NCBI GenBank assembly: GCA_020852655.1
Contig: JADZAI010000054.1
Span: forward strand, 1-64,000
Reading direction: 5' to 3'
DNA length: 64,000 nucleotides
Source: Alphaproteobacteria bacterium
GTDB lineage: Bacteria; Pseudomonadota; Alphaproteobacteria; Micropepsales; Micropepsaceae
Part shown: piece after piece, positions 33,800 through 43,562 of the stretch
How the letters are laid out: each line of letters begins with the position of its first letter
How positions within the stretch are numbered: position 1 is the first letter of the stretch
The notes under the pieces: generated by a model
What the model saw: the letters and a program-made list of their open reading frames with translations, nothing else
Databases searched by the model: none
Told to the model about the DNA's origin: nothing
Position numbers and translations under genes: made by a program

Positions 33800-35692
33800 C
33801 TAGACGGCTTCCTTCTGCGCGTCTTCATAGGATGCCAGCGCGTCCAGCCATGCGGCTTCGGCGTCCTCGAGCGATTTCTTGAGGGCGGCGCGCTGCTTGG
33901 TTGCATCCAGCAGCTTGAAGGCGTCGCCCTTGTAGAGCCTGGGATCGGCCATCTGGGTTTCGATCCTGCCGAGTTCGCCGGTCAGCCGCGTGACTTCCTT
34001 CTCGGCCGCGTCGGCCTTCTTCTTGAGCGGGGCGAGTTCGCTGCGCTTGCCGGCCGAGGCCTTGCGCTGGTCCGACTTCGTCGAACGGTCTTCGCGCGGC
34101 GCTTCAACCCGTTGGACCGTGCCGGGCTTGCCCTTTCGGCCGAGGACGTAATCCTCGTATTCGTCCATGTCGCCCTCGAACGGACGCACGCGGCCGTCGG
34201 CGACGAGCCACAACTGATCGGCGCTCGCCTCGATCAGGTGGCGGTCGTGGCTGACCAGGATCACCGCGCCGTCATAGGCGGCGATCGCCTCGATCAGCGC
34301 GGCGCGGGCTTCGATGTCGAGATGGTTGGTCGGCTCGTCCAGCACCATGATGTGCGGCGCGTCGAACGCCGCGAGGGCGAGCAGCAGCCGCGCCTTCTCG
34401 CCGCCCGACAGCTTGGCGATCTTGGTCAGCACCTTCTCCGCGCCGAAGCCGAAATAGCCGCAGCGGGCCCGCACCTTCGATTCCGGCGCGCCCGGCATCT
34501 TCTTCTGCATATGGCTGAACGGCGTGCCGTCCATGTCGAGCTCGTCGACCTGATGCTGCGCGAAATAGCCGACGCGGAGCTTGGGCGAGCGCACCATGCT
34601 GCCGCCCATCGCCGCGAGGCGCTGCGAGAGCAGCTTGGCAAAGGTCGATTTGCCGTTGCCGTTCTTGCCCAGCAGCGCGATGCGGTCGTCCGGGTCGATG
34701 CGCAGCGACAGCTTCGAGAGCACGACGTGGTCGCCATAGCCGACCGCGACATTCTCCATCGCCAGCACCGGCGGCGACATCTGCTCGGTTTCGGGGAAGA
34801 CGATCGGCGCGACGCGCTCCGATTCCGGCAGCTCGATCTTCTGCATCTTCTCCAGCGCCTTGATGCGGCTCTGGGCCTGCTTGGCCTTGGACGCCTTGGC
34901 GCGGAAGCGATCGACGAAGGACTGGAGGTGCTTGGCCTGCGCGTCCTGCTTCACCTTGGCGGCGCGCAGCAGGTCGAGCTTCATCGCCCGCTGTTCCTGG
35001 AAGCGGTCGAAGCCGCCGGTGTAGAGCGTCAGCTTGCCGTTCTCCAGGTGGAGGATCGCATCGACCGCGCGGTTGAGCAGGTCGCGGTCGTGGCTGATGA
35101 GAAGCACCGTATACGGATAATGCTCGAGGTAGTCCTCCAGCCACAGCGCGCCTTCGAGGTCGAGATAGTTGGTCGGCTCGTCCAGCAGCAGCAGGTCGGG
35201 CTCGGAGAACAGCACCGCCGCCAGCGCCACGCGCATGCGCCAGCCGCCGGAGAAATCGGCACACGGGCGGTGGATGTCGTCCGGCCCGAAGCCGAGGCCG
35301 GCGAGGATCGCGGCCGCCTTGGCAGGCGCGGCGTGGGCGCCGATGTCGGCGAGGCGGGTCTCGATCTCGGCGATGCGGTGGGCGTCGTGCGTCGTGCCTT
35401 GCTCGGCGATCAGCGCGGCGCGTTCCCGGTCCGCATTGAGCACGACGTCCAGCAGCGAGGTCTGCGAGGCGGGGGCTTCCTGTGCCACGCCGCCGATCCT
35501 CAGGCCCTTGGGCAGGCTGATGCGGCCGCTCTCGGATTCGAGGTCGCCCTGGATCGCCTTGAACAGCGTGGTCTTGCCCGAACCGTTGCGGCCGACCAGA
35601 CCCACCTTGTGGCCGGCGGGGATGAAGGCGCTGGCGTGATCAATAATCAGCCGGCCCGCGATCCGGCAGGAGAAATCGTCGATGGTGAGCAT
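33800..35692 (-). CDS. ABC-F family ATPase (Uup/YheS-like)
   Basis: A 630-residue soluble tandem-ATPase protein with no membrane helices. First ATPase: GRNGSGKTT, FSGGWRMRVALA, LLLLDEPTNYLD. Second: GKNGNGKST, LSGGEKARLLLA, MVLDEPTNHLD. Between them a charged linker (about 230-290, LRAAKVKQDAQAKHLQSF) matches the ABC-F P-site-interaction motif, and the C-terminal coiled coil (about 545-630) resembles Uup. It acts on ribosomes or replication structures. Resistance or housekeeping is not resolved; sequence order suits YheS. Confidence 0.92.
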   Translation of the reverse strand: MLTIDDFSCRIAGRLIIDHASAFIPAGHKVGLVGRNGSGKTTLFKAIQGDLESESGRISLPKGLRIGGVAQEAPASQTSLLDVVLNADRERAALIAEQGTTHDAHRIAEIETRLADIGAHAAPAKAAAILAGLGFGPDDIHRPCADFSGGWRMRVALAAVLFSEPDLLLLDEPTNYLDLEGALWLEDYLEHYPYTVLLISHDRDLLNRAVDAILHLENGKLTLYTGGFDRFQEQRAMKLDLLRAAKVKQDAQAKHLQSFVDRFRAKASKAKQAQSRIKALEKMQKIELPESERVAPIVFPETEQMSPPVLAMENVAVGYGDHVVLSKLSLRIDPDDRIALLGKNGNGKSTFAKLLSQRLAAMGGSMVRSPKLRVGYFAQHQVDELDMDGTPFSHMQKKMPGAPESKVRARCGYFGFGAEKVLTKIAKLSGGEKARLLLALAAFDAPHIMVLDEPTNHLDIEARAALIEAIAAYDGAVILVSHDRHLIEASADQLWLVADGRVRPFEGDMDEYEDYVLGRKGKPGTVQRVEAPREDRSTKSDQRKASAGKRSELAPLKKKADAAEKEVTRLTGELGRIETQMADPRLYKGDAFKLLDATKQRAALKKSLEDAEAAWLDALASYEDAQKEAV

Positions 35693-35731
35693 GGCGCGGC
35701 GGGCATAGCCGCTGGCGCGCCATGGCGCAAA

Positions 35732-36406
35732 TCAGCCGCGCTGGAGCGAGTAATCCATCAGCAGCTTCTCCCGGTGCCACTCCGACGCCATGGGCGCATC
35801 GGCAAACTCGTGGAAACAGGGCGTGCCGAGTGTCCAGTGCAGCAGCTTCGCGTCGGGGTTGGAGCCGAACTCGTCGGGTAGCCAGTTCCAGACCTTCGGG
35901 ATTTCGCCCACCAGGTCGTCGTCGAGCCAGGTGAAGCGATGGAGCTGTGCGCCGGTGGCGTTCATGACGAAATCGGGCGTCACATCGCGATTGGCCGGAT
36001 GGCCGCAATTCCACAGGACCACGCTGGACCAGTTCTTCCGCGGATAGTCGGCGTTCTTGGCGCCGAGATATTTCGTCGTCAGCTTGGTCTTGTAGTCGTG
36101 ATGCACGCACATCACGGCCTTGGTGTCGTCGCGCAGCGCCCAGAGCTTCGCGACATCGTCGCGCAGCAGCATGTCGCCATCAACGAACAGCGCCCAGCCG
36201 TGATAGCGCATCAGATGCGGCACCAGAAAACGGCTGTAGATGAACTGGTTGCTGCCGTCCGTGTGGGTCTCGGCGTAGCTGCTGAGCGTATTCAGGGCGA
36301 GCGGGGAAATCGCCAGCGGCATGGTGGCGTGGCGGATCAGGCTGTTTGCGCAGACATGATAGGCGACGGCCTCGCGCGGGTCGTAGCCGATGAAGACAGG
36401 GATCAT
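35732..36406 (-). CDS. Glycosyltransferase-like protein
   Basis: A 224-residue protein starting MIPVFIGYDPREAVAYHVC. FVDGDMLLRDDV holds the DxD metal and sugar-nucleotide motif, SNQFIYSRFLVPHLM and KNWSSVVLWNCGHP resemble the family 8-like fold. GGAGG lies just upstream of ATG 36406. It lacks a signal or membrane helix. The acceptor is not known; related genes exist in other alphaproteobacteria as uncharacterised glycosyltransferases. Confidence 0.78.
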   Translation of the reverse strand: MIPVFIGYDPREAVAYHVCANSLIRHATMPLAISPLALNTLSSYAETHTDGSNQFIYSRFLVPHLMRYHGWALFVDGDMLLRDDVAKLWALRDDTKAVMCVHHDYKTKLTTKYLGAKNADYPRKNWSSVVLWNCGHPANRDVTPDFVMNATGAQLHRFTWLDDDLVGEIPKVWNWLPDEFGSNPDAKLLHWTLGTPCFHEFADAPMASEWHREKLLMDYSLQRG

Positions 36407-36588
36407 GGGCACCTCCGGCGCCCAGAATGCGGGCGGGAGGCGCCCAGGCCTTTGCGCCAGATCAAGCTTCCGGCACGAAACGGGCGTCGCTCCGGCGGGA
36501 ATCGCCCCCGCGGAAGCGGTAGCATTCCCTGAATTTGGCGCTATAAGCCCGGCCAACTTTCCAGACAAAACAGGACCATAGCCCCGTC

Positions 36589-37011
36589 ATGGCTACCGAA
36601 CGCACCTTCTCGATCATCAAGCCTGACGCCACGCGTCGCAACATCACCGGCAAGATCAACGCGGTGATCGAGGGCGCCGGGCTGCGCATCGTCGCCCAGA
36701 AGCGCCTCCGGATGACGAAGGACAAGGCCGAGGGCTTCTACGCCGAGCACAAGGAGCGTCCCTTCTTCGGCGACCTCGTGAAGTTCATGACCTCCGGCCC
36801 CGTGGTCGTGCAGGTGCTGGAAGGCGAGGGCGCCATCGCCGCCTACCGCAAGGTGATGGGCGCGACGAATCCGGAGAAGGCCGACGCCGGGACGATTCGC
36901 AAGGAGTTCGCCGAGTCGATCGAGGCGAACTCGGTCCACGGCTCGGACTCGCCGGAGAGCGCCAAGCGCGAGATCGCCTATTTCTTCGCCGACGCCGAGA
37001 TCGTCGGCTAA
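36589..37011 (+). CDS. ndk: Nucleoside diphosphate kinase
   Basis: A 140-residue enzyme moving the terminal phosphate from ATP to NDPs through a phosphohistidine. [16 protein letters not shown] is the start motif and H117 in NSVHGSDS is the phosphorylated residue. Full length for the bacterial enzyme. Its stop overlaps that of convergent purN in CTAA. The ndk/purN/purM neighbourhood recurs in alphaproteobacteria as I recall. Confidence 0.97.
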   Translation: MATERTFSIIKPDATRRNITGKINAVIEGAGLRIVAQKRLRMTKDKAEGFYAEHKERPFFGDLVKFMTSGPVVVQVLEGEGAIAAYRKVMGATNPEKADAGTIRKEFAESIEANSVHGSDSPESAKREIAYFFADAEIVG

Positions 37012-37598
37012 TCCGGAAAGCTGGCTTCGCCGCGCGCAATCATCGCGATCGCGCGCGGATACAGCTTGTGTTCTTCCGTCAATATCCGTGCGGCCAGCGT
37101 ATCGGCGGTGTCGCCGGGCAGTACGGGCACGCGCGCCTGCGCGATTATCGGGCCTTCGTCGACCCCGGGCGTCACCCAGTGCACGGTGCACCCTGACTCG
37201 GTCGCGCCGGCGTCCAGCGCCTGCTGTTGCGGCTTGAGGCCCTTGTAGAGCGGCAGCAGCGAGGGGTGGATATTCACGGCCTTGCCGCGCAGGCGCTCGA
37301 TGAAGGGTGTCGTCAGGATGCGCATGAAGCCGGCAAAGGCGACGACGTCGGGGCGGGCGGCGACAAGTGCCTCCTCCAGAGCGGCGTCGAACTCTTCGCG
37401 TGACGGATATGCCTTGTGGTCGACGATCCGCGTCGGGACGCCGGCCTTCTCCGCGAGGGCGAGGCCTGCGGCGTCGGGGCGGTTCGAGATGACGAGCACG
37501 ATCTCGGCCGGGTAGCCGGCGGCCTGCGCGGCGCCGATCAGCGCCTGCATGTTGCTGCCGCGGCCGGAGATGAGGATCGCGACGCGCAGCTTCCTCAT
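37008..37598 (-). CDS. purN: Phosphoribosylglycinamide formyltransferase
   Basis: A 196-residue enzyme that formylates GAR using 10-formyl-THF in purine synthesis. [14 protein letters not shown] binds the phosphate; [25 protein letters not shown] (catalytic Asn and His) and [17 protein letters not shown] (catalytic Asp) follow in order. Its start overlaps purM by 4 bases (ATGA). It converges on ndk. Confidence 0.96.
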   Translation of the reverse strand: MRKLRVAILISGRGSNMQALIGAAQAAGYPAEIVLVISNRPDAAGLALAEKAGVPTRIVDHKAYPSREEFDAALEEALVAARPDVVAFAGFMRILTTPFIERLRGKAVNIHPSLLPLYKGLKPQQQALDAGATESGCTVHWVTPGVDEGPIIAQARVPVLPGDTADTLAARILTEEHKLYPRAIAMIARGEASFPD

Positions 37599-38662
37599 GT
37601 GGCGGGCAACCGAGTGTAGGCCACCCTGGGCTCGCCGTCGCCGCGCACGAGCCGGCCGATGCGGAAGACGGTCTCGCCCTCGGCGGCGAAGGCGGCCGTG
37701 ACGGCATCGGCGGCATCGGCTGCTACCACCGCCGTCATGCCGATGCCGCAGTTGAAGGTGCGCAGCATCTCGCCGGTGGCGATGCCGCCCATCTTCTGAA
37801 GCCACGCGAAGACCGGCGGCAACGCCCAGGCCGCCGCATCGATCTCGGCGTCGAGACCGTCGGGCAGGGCGCGCGGCAGGTTCTCGGTGAGGCCCCCGCC
37901 GGTGATGTGGGCGAAGCCCTTGACGGCGTGCTGCTTCAGCACCGCGAGCATGGGCTTCACATAGATACGCGTCGGCGTGAGCAGGTTCTGGCCGATGGTC
38001 GTCCCGGCGTCGAAGGGAACTGGATCGCGCACCGTCAGCGCATTGCTCTCCAGCACGCGGCGGACCAGCGAAAAGCCGTTCGAATGAACGCCGTTCGAGG
38101 CGAGGCCCAGGACGACGTCGCCTTCGACCATGGCTTCGCTGCGCGGCAGGATGGCGTCGCGCTCGACGGCGCCGACGGCAAAGCCGGCGAGGTCGTAGTC
38201 GCCCTTGGCGTACATGCCGGGCATCTCGGCCGTCTCGCCGCCGATCAGGGCACAGCCGGCCTGGCGGCAGCCGTCGGCGATGCCGGCGATGACGATCTCG
38301 GCCTCGTCGACGTTGAGCTTTCCGGAGGCGAAATAGTCGAGGAAGAACAGCGGCTCGGCGCCCTGGACGACGAGGTCGTTCACGCACATCGCCACCAGGT
38401 CGATGCCGACATGGGCGTGAATGCCGGACTCGATTGCGAGCTTCAGCTTGGTGCCGACCCCGTCATTGGCGGCCACGAGAACGGGGTCCTTGAAGCCGCA
38501 GGCCTTGAGGTCGAAGAGGCCGCCGAAGCCGCCCAGGGCCGCATCGGCGCCGACCCGGCGCGTGGAGCGGGCGAGCGGCTTGATGCGGTCGACCAACGCC
38601 TCGCCGGCGTCGATGTCGACACCGGAATCGGCGTAGGTGAGGCCGTTGCGGCGGTCGGTCAT
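37595..38662 (-). CDS. purM: Phosphoribosylformylglycinamidine cyclo-ligase (AIR synthetase)
   Basis: A 355-residue enzyme closing the imidazole ring of [18 protein letters not shown] at the start, [12 protein letters not shown] (ATP-binding), [11 protein letters not shown] and [13 protein letters not shown] are all present at the expected places. It is co-transcribed with purN and divergent from the DUF2066 gene. A GC dyad lies 22-45 bases upstream of its start. Confidence 0.97.
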   Translation of the reverse strand: MTDRRNGLTYADSGVDIDAGEALVDRIKPLARSTRRVGADAALGGFGGLFDLKACGFKDPVLVAANDGVGTKLKLAIESGIHAHVGIDLVAMCVNDLVVQGAEPLFFLDYFASGKLNVDEAEIVIAGIADGCRQAGCALIGGETAEMPGMYAKGDYDLAGFAVGAVERDAILPRSEAMVEGDVVLGLASNGVHSNGFSLVRRVLESNALTVRDPVPFDAGTTIGQNLLTPTRIYVKPMLAVLKQHAVKGFAHITGGGLTENLPRALPDGLDAEIDAAAWALPPVFAWLQKMGGIATGEMLRTFNCGIGMTAVVAADAADAVTAAFAAEGETVFRIGRLVRGDGEPRVAYTRLPAT

Positions 38663-38683
38663 GAAGCTGTTCCGGACTATGAC

Positions 38684-38707
38684 GGGCGTGGCGTAAACGC
38701 CGCGCCC
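38684..38707. promoter_or_regulatory. Palindrome between purM and the DUF2066 gene
   Basis: Arms GGGCGTGGCGT and ACGCCGCGCCC, with one G-T wobble, flank AA. The site is 22-45 bases upstream of purM's ATG and within the 128-base divergent region. The tight centre suits a DNA-binding dimer. No known regulator's site is recognised. Confidence 0.35.
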
Positions 38708-38790
38708 CCGGGGATCAAGGTCGACGGCCCCTTTCTCGCCATCTGGGCGGTGGATATAAACGGCGTAACCTGAGGGGAAGAAATGTCGTG

Positions 38791-39960
38791 ATGGGCGTTT
38801 GGTGGAAGTCGCCTGTGGCGGCGCTGGTGGCGGCGTTCGCCTTGCTGGGAAGCGCCCAGGCCGTGGGCAGCCTCTTCGTCGTGCGCGGCGTGAGCGTCGA
38901 GGCGACCGGCGAATCGGCCACCAAGGCCTGCGAGGCGGCCTACGCACAGGGCCACCCGGCGGCCTGGAAGCGGCTCGTGGAGCGCATCGTTCCCAAGGGC
39001 GAATGGGGCAGCGTGCGCCAGCCCTCGGCCGACGAGCTCCAGACGCTCGTCTCGGGCTACGAAGTGTCCGGCGAAAAGCGCAGCGGAACCAAATGCCTCG
39101 GCACCATGACGTATCTGTTCAAGGGCGACGAGGTGAAGAAATACCTCCGCCAGAGCGGCGTCGCCTATGCCGACCGCCGCGGCCTCTCGACCCTGGCGCT
39201 TCCGCTTTATGACACCAACGGGTCGACCATGCTGTGGGGCGACCAGAATCTCTGGCTCAACGCATTCCGCGACGTAAAGCTGGAAAATGAGCTCATCCCC
39301 GTCGAGGCGCCCTACGGCGATGACGGCGACAAGGCGGCGATCCCGCCCGGCGTGTCGATGGGTACGGACTGGCTGACCTACAAGACCATCGCCGACAAGT
39401 ACGGCATGAAGGCGGTGCTGGTGGCGCGGGTGAGCTATGCGAACGGAACGGCGAGCGTGACCGCGCAGCATGTCTGGGCCGGCGGCCACGACAACTACAC
39501 GGTGACGGGCACCGGCGCCGACGAGCGCGGCGCCTTGCGCGATGCGGTACGCCAGCTCGGTGCCGCGATGAACGAGCACTGGAAGAGCACCGCAGCCATC
39601 GACAATTCGGTTTCGGCGTGGATCACGGTCTGGGCGCCGTACAATTCCCTGGCCGAGCGGAATTCGATCGAACAGAGGCTGCGCAAGGTTCAGAATGTCC
39701 TGTCCCTGACGATTTCGCGCGTGACCGTCACCGGCATGTCGATGTCGATCCAGTATCGCGGCCGTCAGGATCAGTTCGCTGCCGGGCTCAAGGACGCCGG
39801 ATTCGGAATCTATCAGGGCAGCGGCGGCCGGATTCTAACCGAATACAAGGCGGGCCAGCAGATGGCGCTGGGCGGATCGAGCGCGGCCCCCGAGGGCGCG
39901 GACTCCGGATCGGATGAAGAGCCGCCGGTCGAAGAGCCTCAGATCATCCGGCCGCAGTGA
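38791..39960 (+). CDS. DUF2066 domain exported protein
   Basis: A 389-residue protein with a signal peptide ([24 protein letters not shown]). The part after it, [38 protein letters not shown], is the start of DUF2066. The fold continues with [15 protein letters not shown] and [15 protein letters not shown]. The C-terminus is an acidic, proline-rich tail. It is thought to act in the periplasm; function is not known. ATG 38791 was chosen; GTG 38788 is possible. It starts the co-directional run to ppx. Confidence 0.85.
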   Translation: MGVWWKSPVAALVAAFALLGSAQAVGSLFVVRGVSVEATGESATKACEAAYAQGHPAAWKRLVERIVPKGEWGSVRQPSADELQTLVSGYEVSGEKRSGTKCLGTMTYLFKGDEVKKYLRQSGVAYADRRGLSTLALPLYDTNGSTMLWGDQNLWLNAFRDVKLENELIPVEAPYGDDGDKAAIPPGVSMGTDWLTYKTIADKYGMKAVLVARVSYANGTASVTAQHVWAGGHDNYTVTGTGADERGALRDAVRQLGAAMNEHWKSTAAIDNSVSAWITVWAPYNSLAERNSIEQRLRKVQNVLSLTISRVTVTGMSMSIQYRGRQDQFAAGLKDAGFGIYQGSGGRILTEYKAGQQMALGGSSAAPEGADSGSDEEPPVEEPQIIRPQ

Positions 39961-40535
39961 GACCGGGGGTGGCGCTTTCGCTGCCCAACCTGATTTCCAT
40001 CGTGCGGCTGCTCCTTGTGCCGCTCATCGTTTCGCTGATGCTTGGGCAGGACTATGGCCTCGCCTTTGCCGTCTTCGTCATTGCCGGCATATCCGACGCG
40101 ATCGACGGCTTCATTGCGAAGCGGTTCAACATGCAGACTGTGCTGGGATCCTATCTCGATCCGGTGGCGGACAAGGCCCTGCTCGTGTGCGTGTATGTGA
40201 CGCTGGGCGTGCAGGGGCACATGGCCCAGCTCTTGGTGACAATGGTCGTCGCGCGGGATTTCCTCATCATCGGTGCCGTCATCCTCTCCTACGTGGTCGG
40301 ACATATGCTGGCGATCGCGCCCTTCATGCTGAGCAAGTTGAACACGGTCCTTCAGATCATGCTGGCCGGAGCGATGCTCGCGATGCTCGGCTTCTATCCG
40401 GCGGCGCGCGACGATCTCTACTGGGCGCAATGGGTGGTCGGGGTGACGACGGTCTTGTCCGGTCTGGCGTATTTCCTGGCATGGTTTGCTTCGATTTCCG
40501 CCTGGGACCGCGAGAGCCGCCAAAGCCCGGGCTAG
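39957..40535 (+). CDS. CDP-alcohol phosphatidyltransferase family protein
   Basis: A 192-residue membrane enzyme with about five helices. SDAIDGFIAKRFN and then LGSYLDPVADK form the CDP-OH-P motif; the usual AR dipeptide reads AK. It resembles PgsA or cardiolipin synthase Crd-type proteins and likely joins an alcohol to CDP-diacylglycerol. Its GTG overlaps the DUF2066 stop (GTGA), so translation is coupled. hdaA follows after 2 bases. Confidence 0.87.
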   Translation: MRPGVALSLPNLISIVRLLLVPLIVSLMLGQDYGLAFAVFVIAGISDAIDGFIAKRFNMQTVLGSYLDPVADKALLVCVYVTLGVQGHMAQLLVTMVVARDFLIIGAVILSYVVGHMLAIAPFMLSKLNTVLQIMLAGAMLAMLGFYPAARDDLYWAQWVVGVTTVLSGLAYFLAWFASISAWDRESRQSPG

Positions 40536-40537
40536 CC

Positions 40538-41221
40538 ATGGTGATCACCCCTCGCCAGATCGTGCTGCCTCTTCCGGAACGGGTTTCGCTCGTTCGGGAA
40601 GATTATTTCGTGTCCGCCAGCAACCGCGCCGCAGTGGCCGCGCTGGAGGCATGGCCCGCCTGGAGCGGCGGCATGCTCGCGCTCATCGGCCCGTCGGGGT
40701 CGGGAAAGACCCATCTCGCGCGCGCCCATGCCGTGCGGACGGCGGCCGTGAACCGGCCGGCTGCGATCTGGCCCGAAGGCGACGGCGCCGATCTCATCCT
40801 GGAAGACATGGATAGGCTGGTCGGAAACGCCGACGGCGAGGAACGGGTGTTTCACGCCTTCAACCGCGTACAGGCGGCCGGCGGCACGATCCTGTTTACC
40901 GCGCGAACGCCGATCGCAGGCTGGCCGGTCAAACTGCCGGATTTGCAGACCCGCATGAGCACCGTTCTCGCCGTCGACCTGCCTCCCCCCGACGATGCGC
41001 TGCTGCATGCGGTGCTTTTGAAGCTCTTTGCGGACCGCCAGATTGCGCCTGGCCCGTCGGCGGAGGTCGCGGCCTGGCTGGTGCCCCGCATGGAGCGCTC
41101 GCTGGCCGAGGCCTCCCGCCTGGTCGCCGAACTGGATCATCGTTCGCTGGCCGAGAAGCGGCGGATCGATACCCGCCTGGCGGCCGAAATCCTCGATCCG
41201 CCCGCCAAGCGGCTTTTATAG
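40538..41221 (+). CDS. hdaA: DnaA regulatory inactivator HdaA
   Basis: A 227-residue short AAA+ protein like the ATPase domain of DnaA. Q7-I-V-L-P-L12 at the N-terminus fits the clamp-binding motif by which Hda docks on Dna[10 protein letters not shown] (51-59) is Walker [10 protein letters not shown] Walker B. It stimulates ATP hydrolysis by DnaA after replication starts. A DnaA-domain-IV DNA-binding helix is absent, which separates it from DnaA. It starts 2 bases after the phosphatidyltransferase and 83 bases before ppk. Confidence 0.92.
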   Translation: MVITPRQIVLPLPERVSLVREDYFVSASNRAAVAALEAWPAWSGGMLALIGPSGSGKTHLARAHAVRTAAVNRPAAIWPEGDGADLILEDMDRLVGNADGEERVFHAFNRVQAAGGTILFTARTPIAGWPVKLPDLQTRMSTVLAVDLPPPDDALLHAVLLKLFADRQIAPGPSAEVAAWLVPRMERSLAEASRLVAELDHRSLAEKRRIDTRLAAEILDPPAKRLL

Positions 41222-41304
41222 CGTTACGGTATCGTCATCGAACTCCGCTAGGCGCAACATGGCCGCAGGAGCATTCTTGCACCGGGTACCATAGGGATCA
41301 GCGC

Positions 41305-43533
41305 GTGACTGACGCTACGACGACGGACGATCGAAAGGCGGCCGAGAAGCCGGCCAGGGCGGGGAAGGGCGAGAAAGCGGCGGTGCATGTCTCCGACAGC
41401 CCTTCGCGCTTCATCAATCGCGAGTTGTCGTGGCTGGCCTTCAACACGCGCGTCCTCGAAGAGGCGCAGAACCGTCGCCATCCCCTGCTGGAGCGGTTGC
41501 GGTTTCTCTCGATCTCGGCGAGCAACCTCGACGAATTCTACATGGTCCGCGTCGCCGGCCTGCATGCCATGGTCAGCCAGGGGGTTGCCGATGTGAGCGA
41601 CGATGGGCTGACGCCGTCGCAGCAGCTCGCCGAGATCAACGCCGACGTCCTCGAACTCATGGGTCAGCAGCAGCGCGTCTGGAAGGCCTTGCGCAAGGAG
41701 CTTGCAGAGAACGGCATTGAAGTCGTCGACCCCCACACGCTCTCCAGCGACGACCGCATGTGGCTGGAATGGAAGTTCATGGAGTCGATCTTCCCGGTCC
41801 TGACGCCGCTCGCGATCGACCCGGCCCACCCATTTCCGTTCATCCCGAATTTCGGCATCACGCTCGCGCTCCAGATGAAGCGCCGCAAGGATGGGCTACT
41901 CCGCAAGGCGCTGCTGCCGCTGCCGCCGCTGGTCGAACGCTTCATCCGTCTTCCCGACGCACCCGTGAAGCGGGGCGAAAAGGCAAAGGTCCGCTTCGTG
42001 CTGATCGAGGACACGGCGCTGGTCTTCGGAGAAAAGCTCTTCCCGGGATTCGATGTCGTCGCGCACGGCACCTTCCGTATCATTCGCGACAGCGAGGTGG
42101 AGATCGAGGAGGAAGCGGAAGACCTCGTGCGCATGTTCGAGAGCGCCCTCAAGCGCCGCCGCCGCGGGAGCGTCATCCGGCTGAAATTCTCGGCTTCGAT
42201 GCCGGAAGATCTTCGGGCCTTCATCGCCGATGAGATCGGCCTCGAGAACACTGCCCCCATGGTCAGCGACGGCCTCGTCGGGCTGGTCGACACGAGGCAG
42301 CTCATCATAGACGAACGGCCGGATCTCAAGTTCACGCCCTACAACGCGCGTTTCCCCGAACGCATCCGGGACTTCGGCGGCGACTGCTTTGCCGCCATCC
42401 GGTCCAAGGACATCGTGGTCCATCACCCGTTCGAGAGCTTCGATGTCGTGGTCCAGTTCCTGCGCCAGGCAGCCGCCGATCCCGACGTCGTCGCCATCAA
42501 GCAGACGCTGTACCGCACCTCGTCCGACAGCCCGATCGTCAAGGCCCTCATCGAGGCAGCCGAGCAGGGCAAGTCGGTCACCGCGATCGTCGAACTGAAG
42601 GCCCGTTTCGACGAAGCGGCGAACATCAAATGGGCGCGCGATCTCGAACGCGCCGGCGTGCAGGTCGTGTATGGCTTCATCGAGCTGAAGACCCACGCCA
42701 AGCTGTCGCTCGTGGCGCGGCGCGAGGCCGGCAATCTGCGGACCTATGTCCATATCGGCACGGGCAACTATCATCCCCAGACGGCCAAGGTTTACACCGA
42801 CCTTTCGCTATTCAGTGCGGACCCTGCGCTGGGGCGGGATGCAGGGCAGATCTTCAACTTCATCACCGGCTATGCCGAACCGAACGGCCTCGAGAAGATG
42901 GCTGTCGCGCCGCTCACGCTGAAGAAGCGCCTGCTTGACCACATCGAGGAGGAGATCGCGCACGCCAGGGCCGGAAGGCCGGCCGCGATCTGGGCGAAGC
43001 TCAACTCGCTCGTCCATGCCGGGGTCATCGACGCGCTCTATCGGGCGAGCCAGGCCGGCGTGAACGTCCAGCTCGTGGTGCGCGGCATCTGCTGCCTGCG
43101 CCCCGGCGTGCCCGGATTGTCCGAGAACATTACCGTCAAGAGCATCGTCGGGCGCTTCCTGGAGCATGGCCGGGTGATCTGCTTCGGCGCCGGTCATGGC
43201 CTGCCGTCGTCCAAGGCACTGGTCTATATTTCCTCGGCGGACTGGATGCCGCGCAACCTCGACCGCCGCGTCGAGAGCCTGGCGCCGGTCGAGAACGCCA
43301 CCGTGCACCAGCAGATCCTCGATCAGATCATGGTCGCGAACCTGAAGGACGAGGCGCAGAGCTGGTATCTGAGGCCGGATGGTTCCTATGTCCGCGCGCC
43401 GAATGCCGACGCGCCGGAGGCGTTCAACGCGCACCAGTATTTCATGACCAACCCCAGCCTCTCGGGGCGCGGCAAGGCGCTCAAGATGAATACCCCTCCG
43501 CAGGTCCCGGTGGGACGAAAGCGCGGCTCGTGA
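41305..43533 (+). CDS. ppk: Polyphosphate kinase 1
   Basis: A 742-residue enzyme that makes polyphosphate from [22 protein letters not shown] is the PPK1 N-terminal signature. The autophosphorylated histidine is in [11 protein letters not shown]; the second essential histidine is in [10 protein letters not shown]. The N-terminal ~30 residues are charged and poorly conserved. GTG 41305 is the likely start. Co-directional with ppx 29 bases later, allowing balanced polyP formation and breakdown. Confidence 0.97.
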   Translation: MTDATTTDDRKAAEKPARAGKGEKAAVHVSDSPSRFINRELSWLAFNTRVLEEAQNRRHPLLERLRFLSISASNLDEFYMVRVAGLHAMVSQGVADVSDDGLTPSQQLAEINADVLELMGQQQRVWKALRKELAENGIEVVDPHTLSSDDRMWLEWKFMESIFPVLTPLAIDPAHPFPFIPNFGITLALQMKRRKDGLLRKALLPLPPLVERFIRLPDAPVKRGEKAKVRFVLIEDTALVFGEKLFPGFDVVAHGTFRIIRDSEVEIEEEAEDLVRMFESALKRRRRGSVIRLKFSASMPEDLRAFIADEIGLENTAPMVSDGLVGLVDTRQLIIDERPDLKFTPYNARFPERIRDFGGDCFAAIRSKDIVVHHPFESFDVVVQFLRQAAADPDVVAIKQTLYRTSSDSPIVKALIEAAEQGKSVTAIVELKARFDEAANIKWARDLERAGVQVVYGFIELKTHAKLSLVARREAGNLRTYVHIGTGNYHPQTAKVYTDLSLFSADPALGRDAGQIFNFITGYAEPNGLEKMAVAPLTLKKRLLDHIEEEIAHARAGRPAAIWAKLNSLVHAGVIDALYRASQAGVNVQLVVRGICCLRPGVPGLSENITVKSIVGRFLEHGRVICFGAGHGLPSSKALVYISSADWMPRNLDRRVESLAPVENATVHQQILDQIMVANLKDEAQSWYLRPDGSYVRAPNADAPEAFNAHQYFMTNPSLSGRGKALKMNTPPQVPVGRKRGS

Positions 43534-43562
43534 AGCTGCGCCGAATCGGATAGCCCGACCTC

